Source: JAOPZW01 sp963707695
GTDB lineage: Bacteria > Actinomycetota > Thermoleophilia > Solirubrobacterales > Solirubrobacteraceae
Length of the DNA stretch: 64,000 nt
Reading direction: 5' to 3'
Assembly (NCBI GenBank): GCA_963707695.1
Contig: CAVPQY010000002.1
Location: 124,001-188,000 of the forward strand
Of the stretch, positions 1-8,733 are shown in pieces. Every line of letters begins with the position of its first letter. The first letter of the stretch is position 1. The translations under genes and the position numbers were made by a program. Below the pieces are notes generated by a model. That model had not been told where the DNA came from, made no database searches, and saw nothing but the letters and a program-made list of their open reading frames with translations.

Positions 1-172
1 CGTCGTCCTGCGCGCCGCGGCCGAGCGCTTCTCGGTCGCGCCCGCGGGCCCGGCGCGCGGGGTGAAGCGGCGCATGATCACGCTGACCCCGGGCGACGGC
101 GCGACCGTGGTGCTCGCCCACCGCGTCCGCGCGCCGGAGGTCAGGCCGCCGGCCGCCACCGCCGCCGCGTGA
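1..172 (+). CDS. cytochrome P450, C-terminal end (partial)
   Basis: Only the last 56 codons are present, read in the frame starting at base 2 and ending at TGA 170-172. The peptide has the layout of an actinobacterial P450 C-terminus: a VVLRAAAERF helix, a short basic RGVKRRMITLTPG segment, then the GDGATVVL strand and an Ala/Pro-rich tail. The haem-binding Cys loop would lie before the window, so the assignment rests on the final beta-sheet region alone. The convergent Rrf2 gene ends 88 bases downstream. Confidence 0.6.
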   Translation, partial: VVLRAAAERFSVAPAGPARGVKRRMITLTPGDGATVVLAHRVRAPEVRPPAATAAA

Positions 173-260
173 CGAGCGGCGATCGGGCCTCAGCGCAGCG
201 CCGCCCCCGGCCGCGGCGCGCCAGGGACGCCGGGGCGATGGCGCTCCGGTGGGGACCCGG

Positions 261-722
261 CTAGCGGCGCGCGCTCTGGGCGTCGGGGTCGCGGGCCAGG
301 CGCGTGACGTGGGGCGGCAGCCGGCCGGCCGCGAGGTCGGCCAGCGTCACCTGCTCGAGCACGAGGCGCAGGCTCGCGCGCACCGCGAGCCAGACGTCGC
401 GCAGCGGCTCGGCCGCCCCCTCGTAGTCGAGCGCCTCGGGGACCTCGCCCCGGACCGATGCCAGCGGCCCCTCGACCGCGCGGATGACGTCGGCCACCGT
501 GATGTCCCCGGGCTCGCGCGCGAGGCGGTAGCCGCCGTCGGCGCCGCGCTGGCTGCGGACCAGGCCGGCGTGGCGCAGCTCGGCCAGGATGTTCTCCAGG
601 AAGCGCGGCGAGATGGCCTGCGCGCGGGCGATGGACTCGCCCTTGACCGGCCCGTCGTCCGCGGCGGAGGCCAGCTCCACCGCCGCCCGCACGGCGTAGT
701 CCGCCTTCGCCGAGATCCGCAT
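261..722 (-). CDS. Rrf2 family transcriptional regulator
   Basis: A 153-residue protein opening MRISAKADYAVRAAVELA, the typical Rrf2 start, with a winged helix-turn-helix over about residues 1-80 (SPRFLENILAELRHAGLV recognition region; RGADGGYRLAREP wing). It has no cysteine, so it cannot bind an Fe-S cluster in the way IscR or NsrR do; it is closer to the cluster-free CymR-like branch. It lies downstream of the nuo operon on the same strand and is separated from it by a small acidic protein gene. Its target is not evident from the sequence. Confidence 0.85.
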   Translation of the reverse strand: MRISAKADYAVRAAVELASAADDGPVKGESIARAQAISPRFLENILAELRHAGLVRSQRGADGGYRLAREPGDITVADVIRAVEGPLASVRGEVPEALDYEGAAEPLRDVWLAVRASLRLVLEQVTLADLAAGRLPPHVTRLARDPDAQSARR

Positions 723-767
723 GCGCCCGGGATCCTGACGGATGGCGCGGCGCGAGGGCCGCAGGTC

Positions 768-1016
768 CTACGGGCCCGCGGCGCGCGGGTTGCCCGTGGC
801 CTTGCTCGGCGGGCGGTCGTGCTCGCCGGAGACGCTCGGCGCCGCCGTCTCCCCGTGCCCGAGCGCCGGCCCGCCGTGCTCCGGGCCCTCCTCGGGGAAG
901 TCCGACCCGCCGTCCTCGCCCTCGGGCTGGGCCTCGGGGTAGCCGACGTCGCCGACCTCGCCCTCGCGGGCGTCCCCCTCGACGTCGGGCTCCGGGCGGT
1001 CTGACTGGTCGGCCAT
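768..1016 (-). CDS. small acidic hypothetical protein
   Basis: An 82-residue ORF starting ATG at 1016, 16 bases after the nuoN stop. The protein is Glu/Asp/Gly/Pro-rich with no hydrophobic segment and no cysteine, so it is probably disordered and cytoplasmic. It is not recognised as a family member. The position immediately after nuoN on the same strand suggests co-transcription with complex I. The reading frame could be spurious in such GC-rich DNA, but its strongly acidic composition is unlike the Arg/Pro-rich shadow frames elsewhere in the window. Confidence 0.5.
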   Translation of the reverse strand: MADQSDRPEPDVEGDAREGEVGDVGYPEAQPEGEDGGSDFPEEGPEHGGPALGHGETAAPSVSGEHDRPPSKATGNPRAAGP

Positions 1017-1032
1017 GCCCCCGGGCTGCCCG

Positions 1033-2640
1033 CTAGAGCAGCCCGGTGAACGCCCGAGCGGCGTCGCGTGCGAGGTCGAGCAACGGGGAGGGGACGACGC
1101 CCAGGGCGATCACGCCGACGCCCATGACGGCGGCGAGGGCCTGGACCTCCCAGCCCGCGCGCCGGACGGCCTGCGGGTCGTCGGGCGCGGGCTCGCCCGC
1201 GTGGGCGGCGGCCACCTCGGCGCCCTCGGCGGCGGCGCCGCCGGCCAGGGCCGGGCGCGCGGCGCCGAGCGCCGGGCTCGCCTCGCGGCCGTCGACCACG
1301 ACCGCGTCCTGCATCCACATCGCCGCCAGCAGCCGCAGGTAGTAGGCCAGCGAGATCATCGACCCGATGACGATCATCACGCCGAGCCACGTGTAGTCGC
1401 CGTCGACGGTCGCCTCGATGAGGAAGAACTTGCCGATGAAGCCGGCCGTGGCCGGGATGCCGGCCAGGCCCAGCAGGGCCACCGTCATCGCGGCCGCCAG
1501 CAGCGGCCGCGAGGCGCCGAGCCCGACGAAGCCGGCGAGGTCGTCGCCCACCCCGCTCTCGCGCTCGCGCGCCACCACGACCGCGAAGGCGGCGAGGTTC
1601 ATGACGGTGTAGACGGCCAGGTAGAAGACGGTCGCCTGGACCCCCAGCCGCGAGCCCACGACGACCCCGGCGAGGATGTAGCCCGCCTGCGCGACCGACG
1701 ACCAGGCGAGCATCCGCTTGATGGACGTCTGGCCGAGCGCGCCGACGTTGCCGACGAGGATCGAGATGGTGGCGAGCGCCGCGAGGGCCGGTCCCCAGTC
1801 GCCGCTGGCGTCGACGAGGGCGACGTCGAAGAGGCGCAGCGCGATGCCGAAGGCGGCCGCCTTCGTCGCGGTGGCCATGAACGCCGTCACGGGCGTGGGC
1901 GCCCCCTCGTAGACGTCCGGGGTCCAGGCGTGGAAGGGCGCGATGGAGGCCTTGAAGGCGAGGCCGACGACGCTCAGCGCGATGCCCGTCAGCAGGAGCG
2001 GGTCGTCGAGGAGGTCGCCCCTCGCCAGCGCGCGGGCGATGCCCGAGAAGTCGGTCGAGCCCGTCGCGCCGTAGAGGAAGGCCAGGCCGTAGAGGAAGGT
2101 CGCCGAGCCGACGGACCCGATGATGAGGTACTTCAGCCCGGACTCGAGCGAGTGCTCGCGCCGCATCTCCGTCGCGCACAGGACGTAGAGCGGGATCGAC
2201 AGCAGCTCGAGCCCGAGGAACAGCGTGACGAGGTTCTGCGCGCCGACGAGCAGCACCATCCCGGCCGCGCTCGTCAGCAGCAGCGCGTAGTACTCGCCGT
2301 GGGCCGCCTCGCGCGGGGCGACGGCGCGGTAGGACAGCACGACGGCGGACGCGCCGGCCAGGCAGACGATCCACGTCATCGCGATCGTCAGGTCGTCGAG
2401 GCGCAGGGCGCCGCCGACGAGGTCCTTGCCCTCGCCCCACTGCCAGACCCCGAGGCCGGCCGCGGCGGCGAACGTCGCCAGCGCCAGGAGCGGCACGACG
2501 AGCTCGCGCAGCAGCCGCGAGCGCAGGAGCCCGACCATGAGCACGACGATCGCGCCGCCGAGCAGCGCCACGAGCGGCGACAGCCCGGCCCAGTCGATGT
2601 GCGGCCCCTTCGCCGCCGCGGTGAGGACGAGGGGGCTCAC
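1033..2640 (-). CDS. nuoN: NADH-quinone oxidoreductase subunit N
   Basis: A 535-residue antiporter-like membrane subunit of complex I, with about 14 transmembrane helices. Family signatures include the LLSIPLYVLCA segment, the lysine-containing GLAFKASIAPFHAWTPDVYEGAP loop region and AGIPATAGFIGKF. The start is GTG at 2640, overlapping the nuoM stop as GTGA, which fixes the N-terminus MSPLVLT. An Ala-rich insertion (residues roughly 465-500) precedes the last helix. It is the last nuo gene in the operon and would take part in proton translocation. Confidence 0.95.
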   Translation of the reverse strand: MSPLVLTAAAKGPHIDWAGLSPLVALLGGAIVVLMVGLLRSRLLRELVVPLLALATFAAAAGLGVWQWGEGKDLVGGALRLDDLTIAMTWIVCLAGASAVVLSYRAVAPREAAHGEYYALLLTSAAGMVLLVGAQNLVTLFLGLELLSIPLYVLCATEMRREHSLESGLKYLIIGSVGSATFLYGLAFLYGATGSTDFSGIARALARGDLLDDPLLLTGIALSVVGLAFKASIAPFHAWTPDVYEGAPTPVTAFMATATKAAAFGIALRLFDVALVDASGDWGPALAALATISILVGNVGALGQTSIKRMLAWSSVAQAGYILAGVVVGSRLGVQATVFYLAVYTVMNLAAFAVVVARERESGVGDDLAGFVGLGASRPLLAAAMTVALLGLAGIPATAGFIGKFFLIEATVDGDYTWLGVMIVIGSMISLAYYLRLLAAMWMQDAVVVDGREASPALGAARPALAGGAAAEGAEVAAAHAGEPAPDDPQAVRRAGWEVQALAAVMGVGVIALGVVPSPLLDLARDAARAFTGLL

Positions 2641-4142
2641 CGCGAGGCCTCCTGCCGCGCGCGCTCGGCGACCTCGCGCTGGTCGAGCGCCTGCCGCGCG
2701 GCCGCGACGGACGCGCGCGTGTCGCGCTCGCTCTTGTTCAGCGCGACCTGCGGGTCGAAGGCGAAGGCGATGATGAGGACGACGAGCGGGACGAGGACGA
2801 GGCCGTCGCGCACGCTCATCTCCCGCGACTCGGCCCGCGGCCCGAGGCGGTTGTGCATCGCGCCGATGAACAGGCGCAGCGTGTAGACGGCGGCCAGCAC
2901 CACGCCCGTCGCGGCCACGAGGCAGAGGACGAGCTTGCTGTTGAAGGTCCCGAGCAGGATGAGGAACTCGCCGGCGAAGTTCGACGAGCCCGGCATGGCC
3001 AGGTTCGCCAGCGCCACGACGAGGAACATCGCGGCCAGGACGGGGGCCCGCAGGGCCAGGCCGCCCATGTCGCGCAGGTTCTCGCTCCCGTGCGCGCGCG
3101 CCGCCAGCAGGGCGAGGATGAAGAAGGCCGGGACGACGACGAGCCCGTGGTTGACCGCCTGGAGGATGCCGCCCTGGGCGCCCTGGTCGGTCAGCGAGAA
3201 GATCCCGAGCGTGATGAAGCCGAGCTGCGCCACCGAGGAGTAGCCCAGGATCAGCCGCGTGTCGTTGACCGTGAAGGCCAGCACCGACCCGTAGAGGATC
3301 GAGGCCAGCGCGATGAGCATGATGAGCTCCTGGTAGCGCGCGGCGGCGTCCGGGAACAGGCGGATCGCCACCTGCAGGAAGCCGTAGGCCGCGACCTTGC
3401 TCACGACGCCGGAGAAGACCGCGAGGACCGGCAGCGGCATCGCCCGGTAGCCGTCGGGCATCCAGCCGTGGAGCGGGAAGGCCGGCATCTTCACCAGGAA
3501 GGCGGCGGCGAAGCACAGGAAGATCCAGTCCTGCGAAGCCTGCGGCAGGCGCTCGGCCGCGAGCTGCTGCAGGTCGAAGGTCAGCGTCCCGCCCGGCGCG
3601 AGCACGCCGGTGGCGATCGCGCCGGCGAGCATGAGCAGCGAGCCGACGAGCGTGTAGATGAAGAGCTTGAGGATCGCCGGGATCCGGTTCGGCCCGCCCC
3701 AGCCGCCCGTCAGGAAGAAGATCGGGACGAGCATGAGGTCGAAGAACACGACGAACAGCGCGAGGTCCTGCGCGAGCAGGGCCCCGAGCACGGCCGTCTC
3801 CGCGAGGCCCATCCAGAAGAAGAACAGGCCCGGGCGCGCGGGGCGGTCCTGCCCGGCCCACAGCGTCGCGGGCACCCACACCACGGCGGCGAAGAGGACG
3901 AGGATGACGTTCAGCCCGCTCAGGCCGAGCTTGTAGTGGATGCCGAGCTGGCTGATCCACGTCTCGTCGGTCACGTGCTGCAGCCCGCGCGCGCCGGCGT
4001 CGAAGTCGATCGTGAAGGCCACCGCGAGCGCGAGCGCGAGCACCGTGCCGGCCAGGGCGACCCAGCGGGCGGCGGCCGGCACGAAGAGGCCCAGGACGCC
4101 GGCGGCGAGGGGGAGCCAGAGCAGGTAGGAGAGCTCGAGCAT
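2637..4142 (-). CDS. nuoM: NADH-quinone oxidoreductase subunit M
   Basis: A 501-residue antiporter-like subunit of complex I. Recognisable are FFDLMLVPIFFLTGGWGG (with the conserved Glu replaced by an Asp-containing helix), FLVKMPAFPLHGWMPD around the conserved Lys, and LGYSSVAQLGF. About 14 membrane helices form one proton channel. The ATG at 4142 overlaps the nuoL stop as TGATG, and the gene ends in the GTGA overlap with nuoN, so translational coupling is likely. The C-terminal soluble tail (about 40 residues, charged) is longer than usual. Confidence 0.95.
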   Translation of the reverse strand: MLELSYLLWLPLAAGVLGLFVPAAARWVALAGTVLALALAVAFTIDFDAGARGLQHVTDETWISQLGIHYKLGLSGLNVILVLFAAVVWVPATLWAGQDRPARPGLFFFWMGLAETAVLGALLAQDLALFVVFFDLMLVPIFFLTGGWGGPNRIPAILKLFIYTLVGSLLMLAGAIATGVLAPGGTLTFDLQQLAAERLPQASQDWIFLCFAAAFLVKMPAFPLHGWMPDGYRAMPLPVLAVFSGVVSKVAAYGFLQVAIRLFPDAAARYQELIMLIALASILYGSVLAFTVNDTRLILGYSSVAQLGFITLGIFSLTDQGAQGGILQAVNHGLVVVPAFFILALLAARAHGSENLRDMGGLALRAPVLAAMFLVVALANLAMPGSSNFAGEFLILLGTFNSKLVLCLVAATGVVLAAVYTLRLFIGAMHNRLGPRAESREMSVRDGLVLVPLVVLIIAFAFDPQVALNKSERDTRASVAAARQALDQREVAERARQEASR

Positions 4143-6154
4143 CAGGCCTGCAGGAGGAAGTAGAGGCCGACGGCGACCAGCCCGACGACGAGCAGGGCCG
4201 CATACGCGCGCAGGAAGCCGTTCTGCGTGGCCCGCACCGCGGCCGAGCCCGCGCGCACGAGGCCGGTCGTGCCGCCCACGAGCGTGCCGTCGACGACGAC
4301 CCGCTCGAAGGTCTGCCGCCCGAAGCGCCCCAGCCAGGCCCACGGGCGCACGACGAGCAGGTCGATGAGCTCGTCGAAGTACCACTTGTGGACGAAGAGC
4401 TCGTAGACCGGCGCGAAGCGTTCCCGGGCGCGGACCGCGATCGCCGGGTTGCGCACCCAGACGACGTAGGCCACGGCGATGCCGGCCAGGCCGCACGCGG
4501 CACCGAGGGCCAGCCCCAGCCACAGCAGCGAGGTGCTGGGGTCGACGACGACGGAGCTGCCCTCGAACGTCGGCTCCAGGAACGTGTCGAACCACGTCGT
4601 CGTCTTCGGGATGAGCACGACGCCGCCGACGGTCGCCAGGATGGCCAGCCCGCCCATGGCGATCTTCATGGGCCACTCGCGCTCGGCGATGAAGTGGCCC
4701 GGCCCGGGGAACCCGACGTCGGTGTCCTCGACCTCGCCCGTGGCCGGGTTGACCGGTTGCTCGGGGTGGTGGAGGTGCCCGTGCGCGAGCTCCTGCGCCT
4801 CGGGGACGGGGTCGCCCCAGAAGGCGCGGAAGATCATGCGCCAGGTGTAGACCGCGGTGAGGAAGGCGCCGATGTAGCCCGCCGCGTAGAGGAACCAGCG
4901 CAGGCCGCCCTCCTCGCCGATGACGAGCAGGATCTCGTCCTTGGAGAAGAAGCCCGAGAACGGCGGGATGCCGGAGAGCGCGAGCCCCCCGATGACGAAG
5001 CAGCCGAACGTGAACGGCAGCACCTTGCGGAAGCCGCCCATGCGGTCGAGGTTCTGCTCGCCCGCCATCGCCCCGATGATCGAGCCGGCCGCCATGAACA
5101 GCAGCGCCTTGAAGAAGGCGTGCGTCATGAGGTGGAACATGCCCGCGACGTAGGCGCCGGCGCTGACGGCCATGATCATGTAGCCGATCTGCGACATCGT
5201 CGAGTAGGCGATGACCCGCTTGAGGTCGCTCACCACGAGCCCGATCGTGCCGGCCACGAGCAGCGTCACCGCGCCGATGACCATCCCGACCGTCGCCGCG
5301 GCGCTCGAGAGCTCGAAGAGCGGGTGCAGGCGCGCGATGAGGTAGACCCCGGCCGTCACCATCGTGGCCGCGTGGATGAGCGCGGAGACCGGGGTGGGGC
5401 CCTCCATCGCATCCGGGAGCCACGTGTGCAGCGGGATCTGCGCGCTCTTGGCGAAGCACCCGACGAGGATGAGCACGAGCCCCGCCGTGAGGTCGCCGTC
5501 CCCGTGCGGGCCGAACGACTCCTTGGCGACGGCGAAGGTCTTGAGGAAGTCCACCGTGCCCGTGTGGCGCAGCAGGAAGAAGGTGCCGAGGACGAGGCCG
5601 ACGTCGCCGACGACGTTGATGACGAAGGCCTTGATGCCCGCGGAGGTCGCCGTCTGGCGGCGGTACCAGAACGAGATCAGCAGGTAGGAGGCCGCGCCGA
5701 CGAAGGCCCACCCGATGATGAGGATGAAGAAGTTCGCCGCCAGGACGAGCAGGAGCATCGAGAAGACGAAGAAGTTCAGGTACGCGAAGAAGCGCGCGTA
5801 GCCGCGGTCCTCCCACAGGTACGCCACCGAGTAGAGGTGGATGAGCGTCGAGACGCCCGTGACCACGAGGATCATGAGCACCGACAGCGGGTCGACGAGC
5901 AGCGCGACCGGCGCGTCGACGCCGACGGTGGTGACGTAGTCCCAGCCCGAGACGACGACCTGGCGGTGCTCGTGGTCGAGCGACTGCAGCTCGACCAGGA
6001 CGACGACGGAGGCGATGAAGGCGCCCAGGATCGCGGCGGTGCCGATCCAGCCCACCGTGCGGCGGGGCCAGGCGCGCCAGCCGAGCGCGCACACCAGCGT
6101 GCCCGCCAGGGGGAACAGCAGGACGAGCCACGCGGCCGTCTCGAGCGTGGTCAT
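4142..6154 (-). CDS. nuoL: NADH-quinone oxidoreductase subunit L
   Basis: A 670-residue membrane subunit of complex I, with about 16 helices and the long amphipathic lateral helix expected at the C-terminus. Signatures are FVGAASYLLISFWYRR, the AKSAQIPLHTWLPDAMEGPTPVSALIHAAT region with its conserved Lys and His, and KALLFMAAGSIIGAM. The ATG at 6154 overlaps the nuoK stop as ATGA. A hydrophilic His-rich stretch (HGHLHHPEQP) lies in the loop near residue 450. It drives the most distal proton channel. Confidence 0.95.
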   Translation of the reverse strand: MTTLETAAWLVLLFPLAGTLVCALGWRAWPRRTVGWIGTAAILGAFIASVVVLVELQSLDHEHRQVVVSGWDYVTTVGVDAPVALLVDPLSVLMILVVTGVSTLIHLYSVAYLWEDRGYARFFAYLNFFVFSMLLLVLAANFFILIIGWAFVGAASYLLISFWYRRQTATSAGIKAFVINVVGDVGLVLGTFFLLRHTGTVDFLKTFAVAKESFGPHGDGDLTAGLVLILVGCFAKSAQIPLHTWLPDAMEGPTPVSALIHAATMVTAGVYLIARLHPLFELSSAAATVGMVIGAVTLLVAGTIGLVVSDLKRVIAYSTMSQIGYMIMAVSAGAYVAGMFHLMTHAFFKALLFMAAGSIIGAMAGEQNLDRMGGFRKVLPFTFGCFVIGGLALSGIPPFSGFFSKDEILLVIGEEGGLRWFLYAAGYIGAFLTAVYTWRMIFRAFWGDPVPEAQELAHGHLHHPEQPVNPATGEVEDTDVGFPGPGHFIAEREWPMKIAMGGLAILATVGGVVLIPKTTTWFDTFLEPTFEGSSVVVDPSTSLLWLGLALGAACGLAGIAVAYVVWVRNPAIAVRARERFAPVYELFVHKWYFDELIDLLVVRPWAWLGRFGRQTFERVVVDGTLVGGTTGLVRAGSAAVRATQNGFLRAYAALLVVGLVAVGLYFLLQA

Positions 6155-6450
6155 CCGTGCAGCTCCCGGAGCTCGTCGACGTCGATCGGCAGCCGGCGGC
6201 GGTAGAGCGCGACGACGAGGCCGAGGCCGATGCAGACCTCGCAGGCGGCGACGACCATGACGATGATCGCGAAGATCTGCCCGTCGCCGTTGCCCCACAT
6301 GCGCGAGAAGGCGAGCAGCGCGACGTTCGCCGCGTTGAGCATGAGCTCGAGGCAGAGCAGGACCACGAGCGGGTTGCGCCGCGTGAGCACGCCGGCGGTG
6401 CCGAGCGAGAAGATCAGCGCCGAGACGGCGAGGTACCAGCCGATGTTCAC
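6151..6450 (-). CDS. nuoK: NADH-quinone oxidoreductase subunit K
   Basis: A 99-residue, three-helix membrane subunit of complex I. The conserved CLELMLNAANVALLAF helix carries the functional Glu, and the VAACEVCIGLGL helix the second one. The start is GTG at 6450 (VNIGWYLAVSAL), overlapping the nuoJ stop as GTGA; the frame stays open upstream inside nuoJ, but the family length supports this start. It ends in an ATGA overlap with nuoL. Confidence 0.95.
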   Translation of the reverse strand: MNIGWYLAVSALIFSLGTAGVLTRRNPLVVLLCLELMLNAANVALLAFSRMWGNGDGQIFAIIVMVVAACEVCIGLGLVVALYRRRLPIDVDELRELHG

Positions 6451-7139
6451 CAGCCGCCGCCTCGGGGTCCGGCCGGCCCGGTGAGCGACCGGCGCTCGGC
6501 GTCGCCGTCCGCCGGCGCGGCCGGCTCGCCGCCGACGCCCTCGGCCATCGTGCCCGTCCCCAGCGGCCGCGGGGAGCGCACGAGGTCGGCGATGCTCAGC
6601 CGCCGGCCCTCCTCGTCCTCGCTCTCGAGGCCCGCGCGACGGCGGGCCAGCGCGACGGCGCCGACGGCGGCGATGAGCAGCAGGAAGGACGCGGCCTCGA
6701 AGGGCAGCAGGAACTTCGTCAGGAGCAGCTCGCCGATCTGGGCGGGCTGGCCGAAGCCGGCGCGGTAGGGCGCGCCCTCGGAGTCGATCGCCTTCAGCCC
6801 CGAGCCGAGCGTCGCGATGGCCAGCTCGATGAAGAGGGCCAGCGCGAAGGCGACGGCGACCGTGCGCTGGCCGCGGCCCACCGGCGGGCGCAGCGAGGGC
6901 GCCTGGGTCTCCCCGACGTAGGCGACCACGAAGACGTAGAGGACCATGACCGCGCCCGCGTAGACCACGACCTGCGCGAGCGCGACGAACTCCGCGCGCA
7001 GGAGCAGGAACAGCCCCGCCAGGTTCAGGAGGTGGAAGACGAGCGCGAGCACGGCGTTGAACGGGTTGCGCTGCGTCACGACCCCGACGGCGCCGACGAG
7101 GGCGCCGATGGCGGCGATGAAGAAGAAGACCTCGGCCAT
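6447..7139 (-). CDS. nuoJ: NADH-quinone oxidoreductase subunit J
   Basis: A 230-residue complex I membrane subunit with five predicted helices; FVALAQVVVYAGAVMVLYVFVV is the characteristic third helix with its pi-bulge tyrosine. The C-terminal 60-70 residues are a hydrophilic tail rich in Gly, Ala and Glu, longer than in the E. coli protein but common in actinobacteria. The ATG at 7139 lies 15 bases after the nuoI stop. Confidence 0.93.
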   Translation of the reverse strand: MAEVFFFIAAIGALVGAVGVVTQRNPFNAVLALVFHLLNLAGLFLLLRAEFVALAQVVVYAGAVMVLYVFVVAYVGETQAPSLRPPVGRGQRTVAVAFALALFIELAIATLGSGLKAIDSEGAPYRAGFGQPAQIGELLLTKFLLPFEAASFLLLIAAVGAVALARRRAGLESEDEEGRRLSIADLVRSPRPLGTGTMAEGVGGEPAAPADGDAERRSLTGPAGPRGGGW

Positions 7140-7154
7140 TGCGGCGCCGGGAGG

Positions 7155-7688
7155 CTACTCGCCCTCCGCGCGCAGCGGCGTGCGCTCGAAGGGCTCCGCG
7201 AGCAGCATCTCCTTGGTGAAGATGAGGTCCGAGCGGTTGTAGTCGGACATCTCGTAGTCGTTGCCCATCGTGATCGCGTCGAACGGGCACGCGACCTCGC
7301 AGTAGCCGCAGAAGATGCAGCGCGAGAGGTTGATCTCGTACACGGCGGCGTAGCGCTCGCCGGCGCTCACGCGGTCCTCCGGCGTGTTCTCGGCCGCGAC
7401 CACGCGGATGCAGTCGACCGGGCACGCGGCGGCGCACAGCGAGCAGCCGACGCACTTCTCCAGGCCCGTGTCCTCGAAGCGGTGCAGCCGGTGGCGCCCG
7501 CGGAAGCGCGGGTAGACCGGGACCTTCTCCTCCGGGTACTGGATCGTGGTCGGGCCCTCGACGACGCGCATGAACGTCGTCTTCAGGCCGCGCAGCGTCT
7601 CGCCGAAGGCGCGGTAGGCGCCGCCGGCGCCGCCCTTGTCGGGGCCGCGCACGACCTCGATCACGTCGTCGCCGGGGTTCCAGGGCAT
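7155..7688 (-). CDS. nuoI: NADH-quinone oxidoreductase subunit I
   Basis: A 177-residue ferredoxin-like subunit that holds clusters N6a and N6b of complex I. Two 4Fe-4S motifs are visible: CVGCSLCAAACPVDC (first Cys at residue 79) and CIFCGYCEVACPFDA about 40 residues later. It bridges electron flow from the NuoG arm to NuoB. It sits 13 bases after nuoH and 15 bases before nuoJ, the only gapped stretch of the operon apart from the nuoF-nuoG junction. Confidence 0.96.
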   Translation of the reverse strand: MPWNPGDDVIEVVRGPDKGGAGGAYRAFGETLRGLKTTFMRVVEGPTTIQYPEEKVPVYPRFRGRHRLHRFEDTGLEKCVGCSLCAAACPVDCIRVVAAENTPEDRVSAGERYAAVYEINLSRCIFCGYCEVACPFDAITMGNDYEMSDYNRSDLIFTKEMLLAEPFERTPLRAEGE

Positions 7689-7701
7689 CGGGGCGCTCCG
7701 A

Positions 7702-8733
7702 TCAGTCCGCGACGACGACGACGATCGCCGTCACCAGCGCGTTCAGGGTGGCGAGCGGCAGCAGGATCTTCCAGCCGAAGCTCATGAGCTGGTCGTAGCG
7801 CAGGCGCGGGAGCGTCGCGCGGACCCAGAAGAAGAGGACGATGAAGATCAGCATCTTCGCCAGGACGACGAAGGGCTGCAGGACGCCCGGGGTGTCGATC
7901 CCCGGGATGAGCCAGCCGCCGAGGAACAGCGTCGTGGCGATCCCGCTGACCACGACGATGTTCACGTACTCGGCCATGTAGTAGCTCGCGAAGCGGGCGC
8001 CGCCGTACTCGGTCAGGTAGCCGCCGACGAGCTCGCCGTCGGCCTCCACCAGGTCGAACGGCGGACGGTTGGTCTCGGCGAAGCTCGCGACCATGAAGAT
8101 GATGAAGCCGATGAACTGCGGGACGACGTACCACATGCCCGCCTGGGCGTGGACGATGTCGACGAGCGACAGCGACTGCGCGGTCATGACGACCCCGACG
8201 AGCGCCATGCCCTGCGCCACCTCGTAGGAGATGAGCTGCGCGGCGGCGCGCATCGAGCCCAGGAACGAGTACTTCGAGCCCGACGACCAGCCGCCGAGCA
8301 TGATCCCGTAGAACGCGACGGCGCCGGTGGCGAAGAGGAACAGCGGACCGACCGTGACGTCGATCCCGTAGAGGCCGACGGGCGTGCCGAAGATGTCGAC
8401 GGTGTCGCCGAAGGGGATGAGCGCCGCGGCCGTGATCGCGGTGAGGATCGAGATCAGCGGCGCGAGGACGAAGATCCAGCCCGTCGACGTGCGCGGGCGG
8501 AACTGCTCCTTGAAGAGGAGCTTGCCGATGTCGGCGATCGGGTGCAGGAGCCCGAGCGGCCCGACGCGGTTCGGCCCGTAGCGGTTCTGGAAGCGGCCGA
8601 GGACCTTGCGCTCGGCCAGGAGCACGAGCGGCACGAGCTGCAGGACGACCGCGAAGATGACGACGCCCTTGATGAGCTGGATCCACCAGGGCTCGAAGTA
8701 CGTGACGTCGGCGAGCACGGGCTGGGTCGTCAC
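7702..8733 (-). CDS. nuoH: NADH-quinone oxidoreductase subunit H
   Basis: A 343-residue membrane subunit forming the quinone-binding chamber with NuoB and NuoD. Signatures: RYGPNRVGPLGLLHPIADIGKL, SYEVAQGMALVG, and FAETNRPPFDLVEADGELVGGY. The start is GTG at 8733 (VTTQPVLADVTYFEPWW), overlapping the nuoG stop as GTGA; the longer open frame upstream is only the nuoG shadow. Confidence 0.95.
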   Translation of the reverse strand: MTTQPVLADVTYFEPWWIQLIKGVVIFAVVLQLVPLVLLAERKVLGRFQNRYGPNRVGPLGLLHPIADIGKLLFKEQFRPRTSTGWIFVLAPLISILTAITAAALIPFGDTVDIFGTPVGLYGIDVTVGPLFLFATGAVAFYGIMLGGWSSGSKYSFLGSMRAAAQLISYEVAQGMALVGVVMTAQSLSLVDIVHAQAGMWYVVPQFIGFIIFMVASFAETNRPPFDLVEADGELVGGYLTEYGGARFASYYMAEYVNIVVVSGIATTLFLGGWLIPGIDTPGVLQPFVVLAKMLIFIVLFFWVRATLPRLRYDQLMSFGWKILLPLATLNALVTAIVVVVAD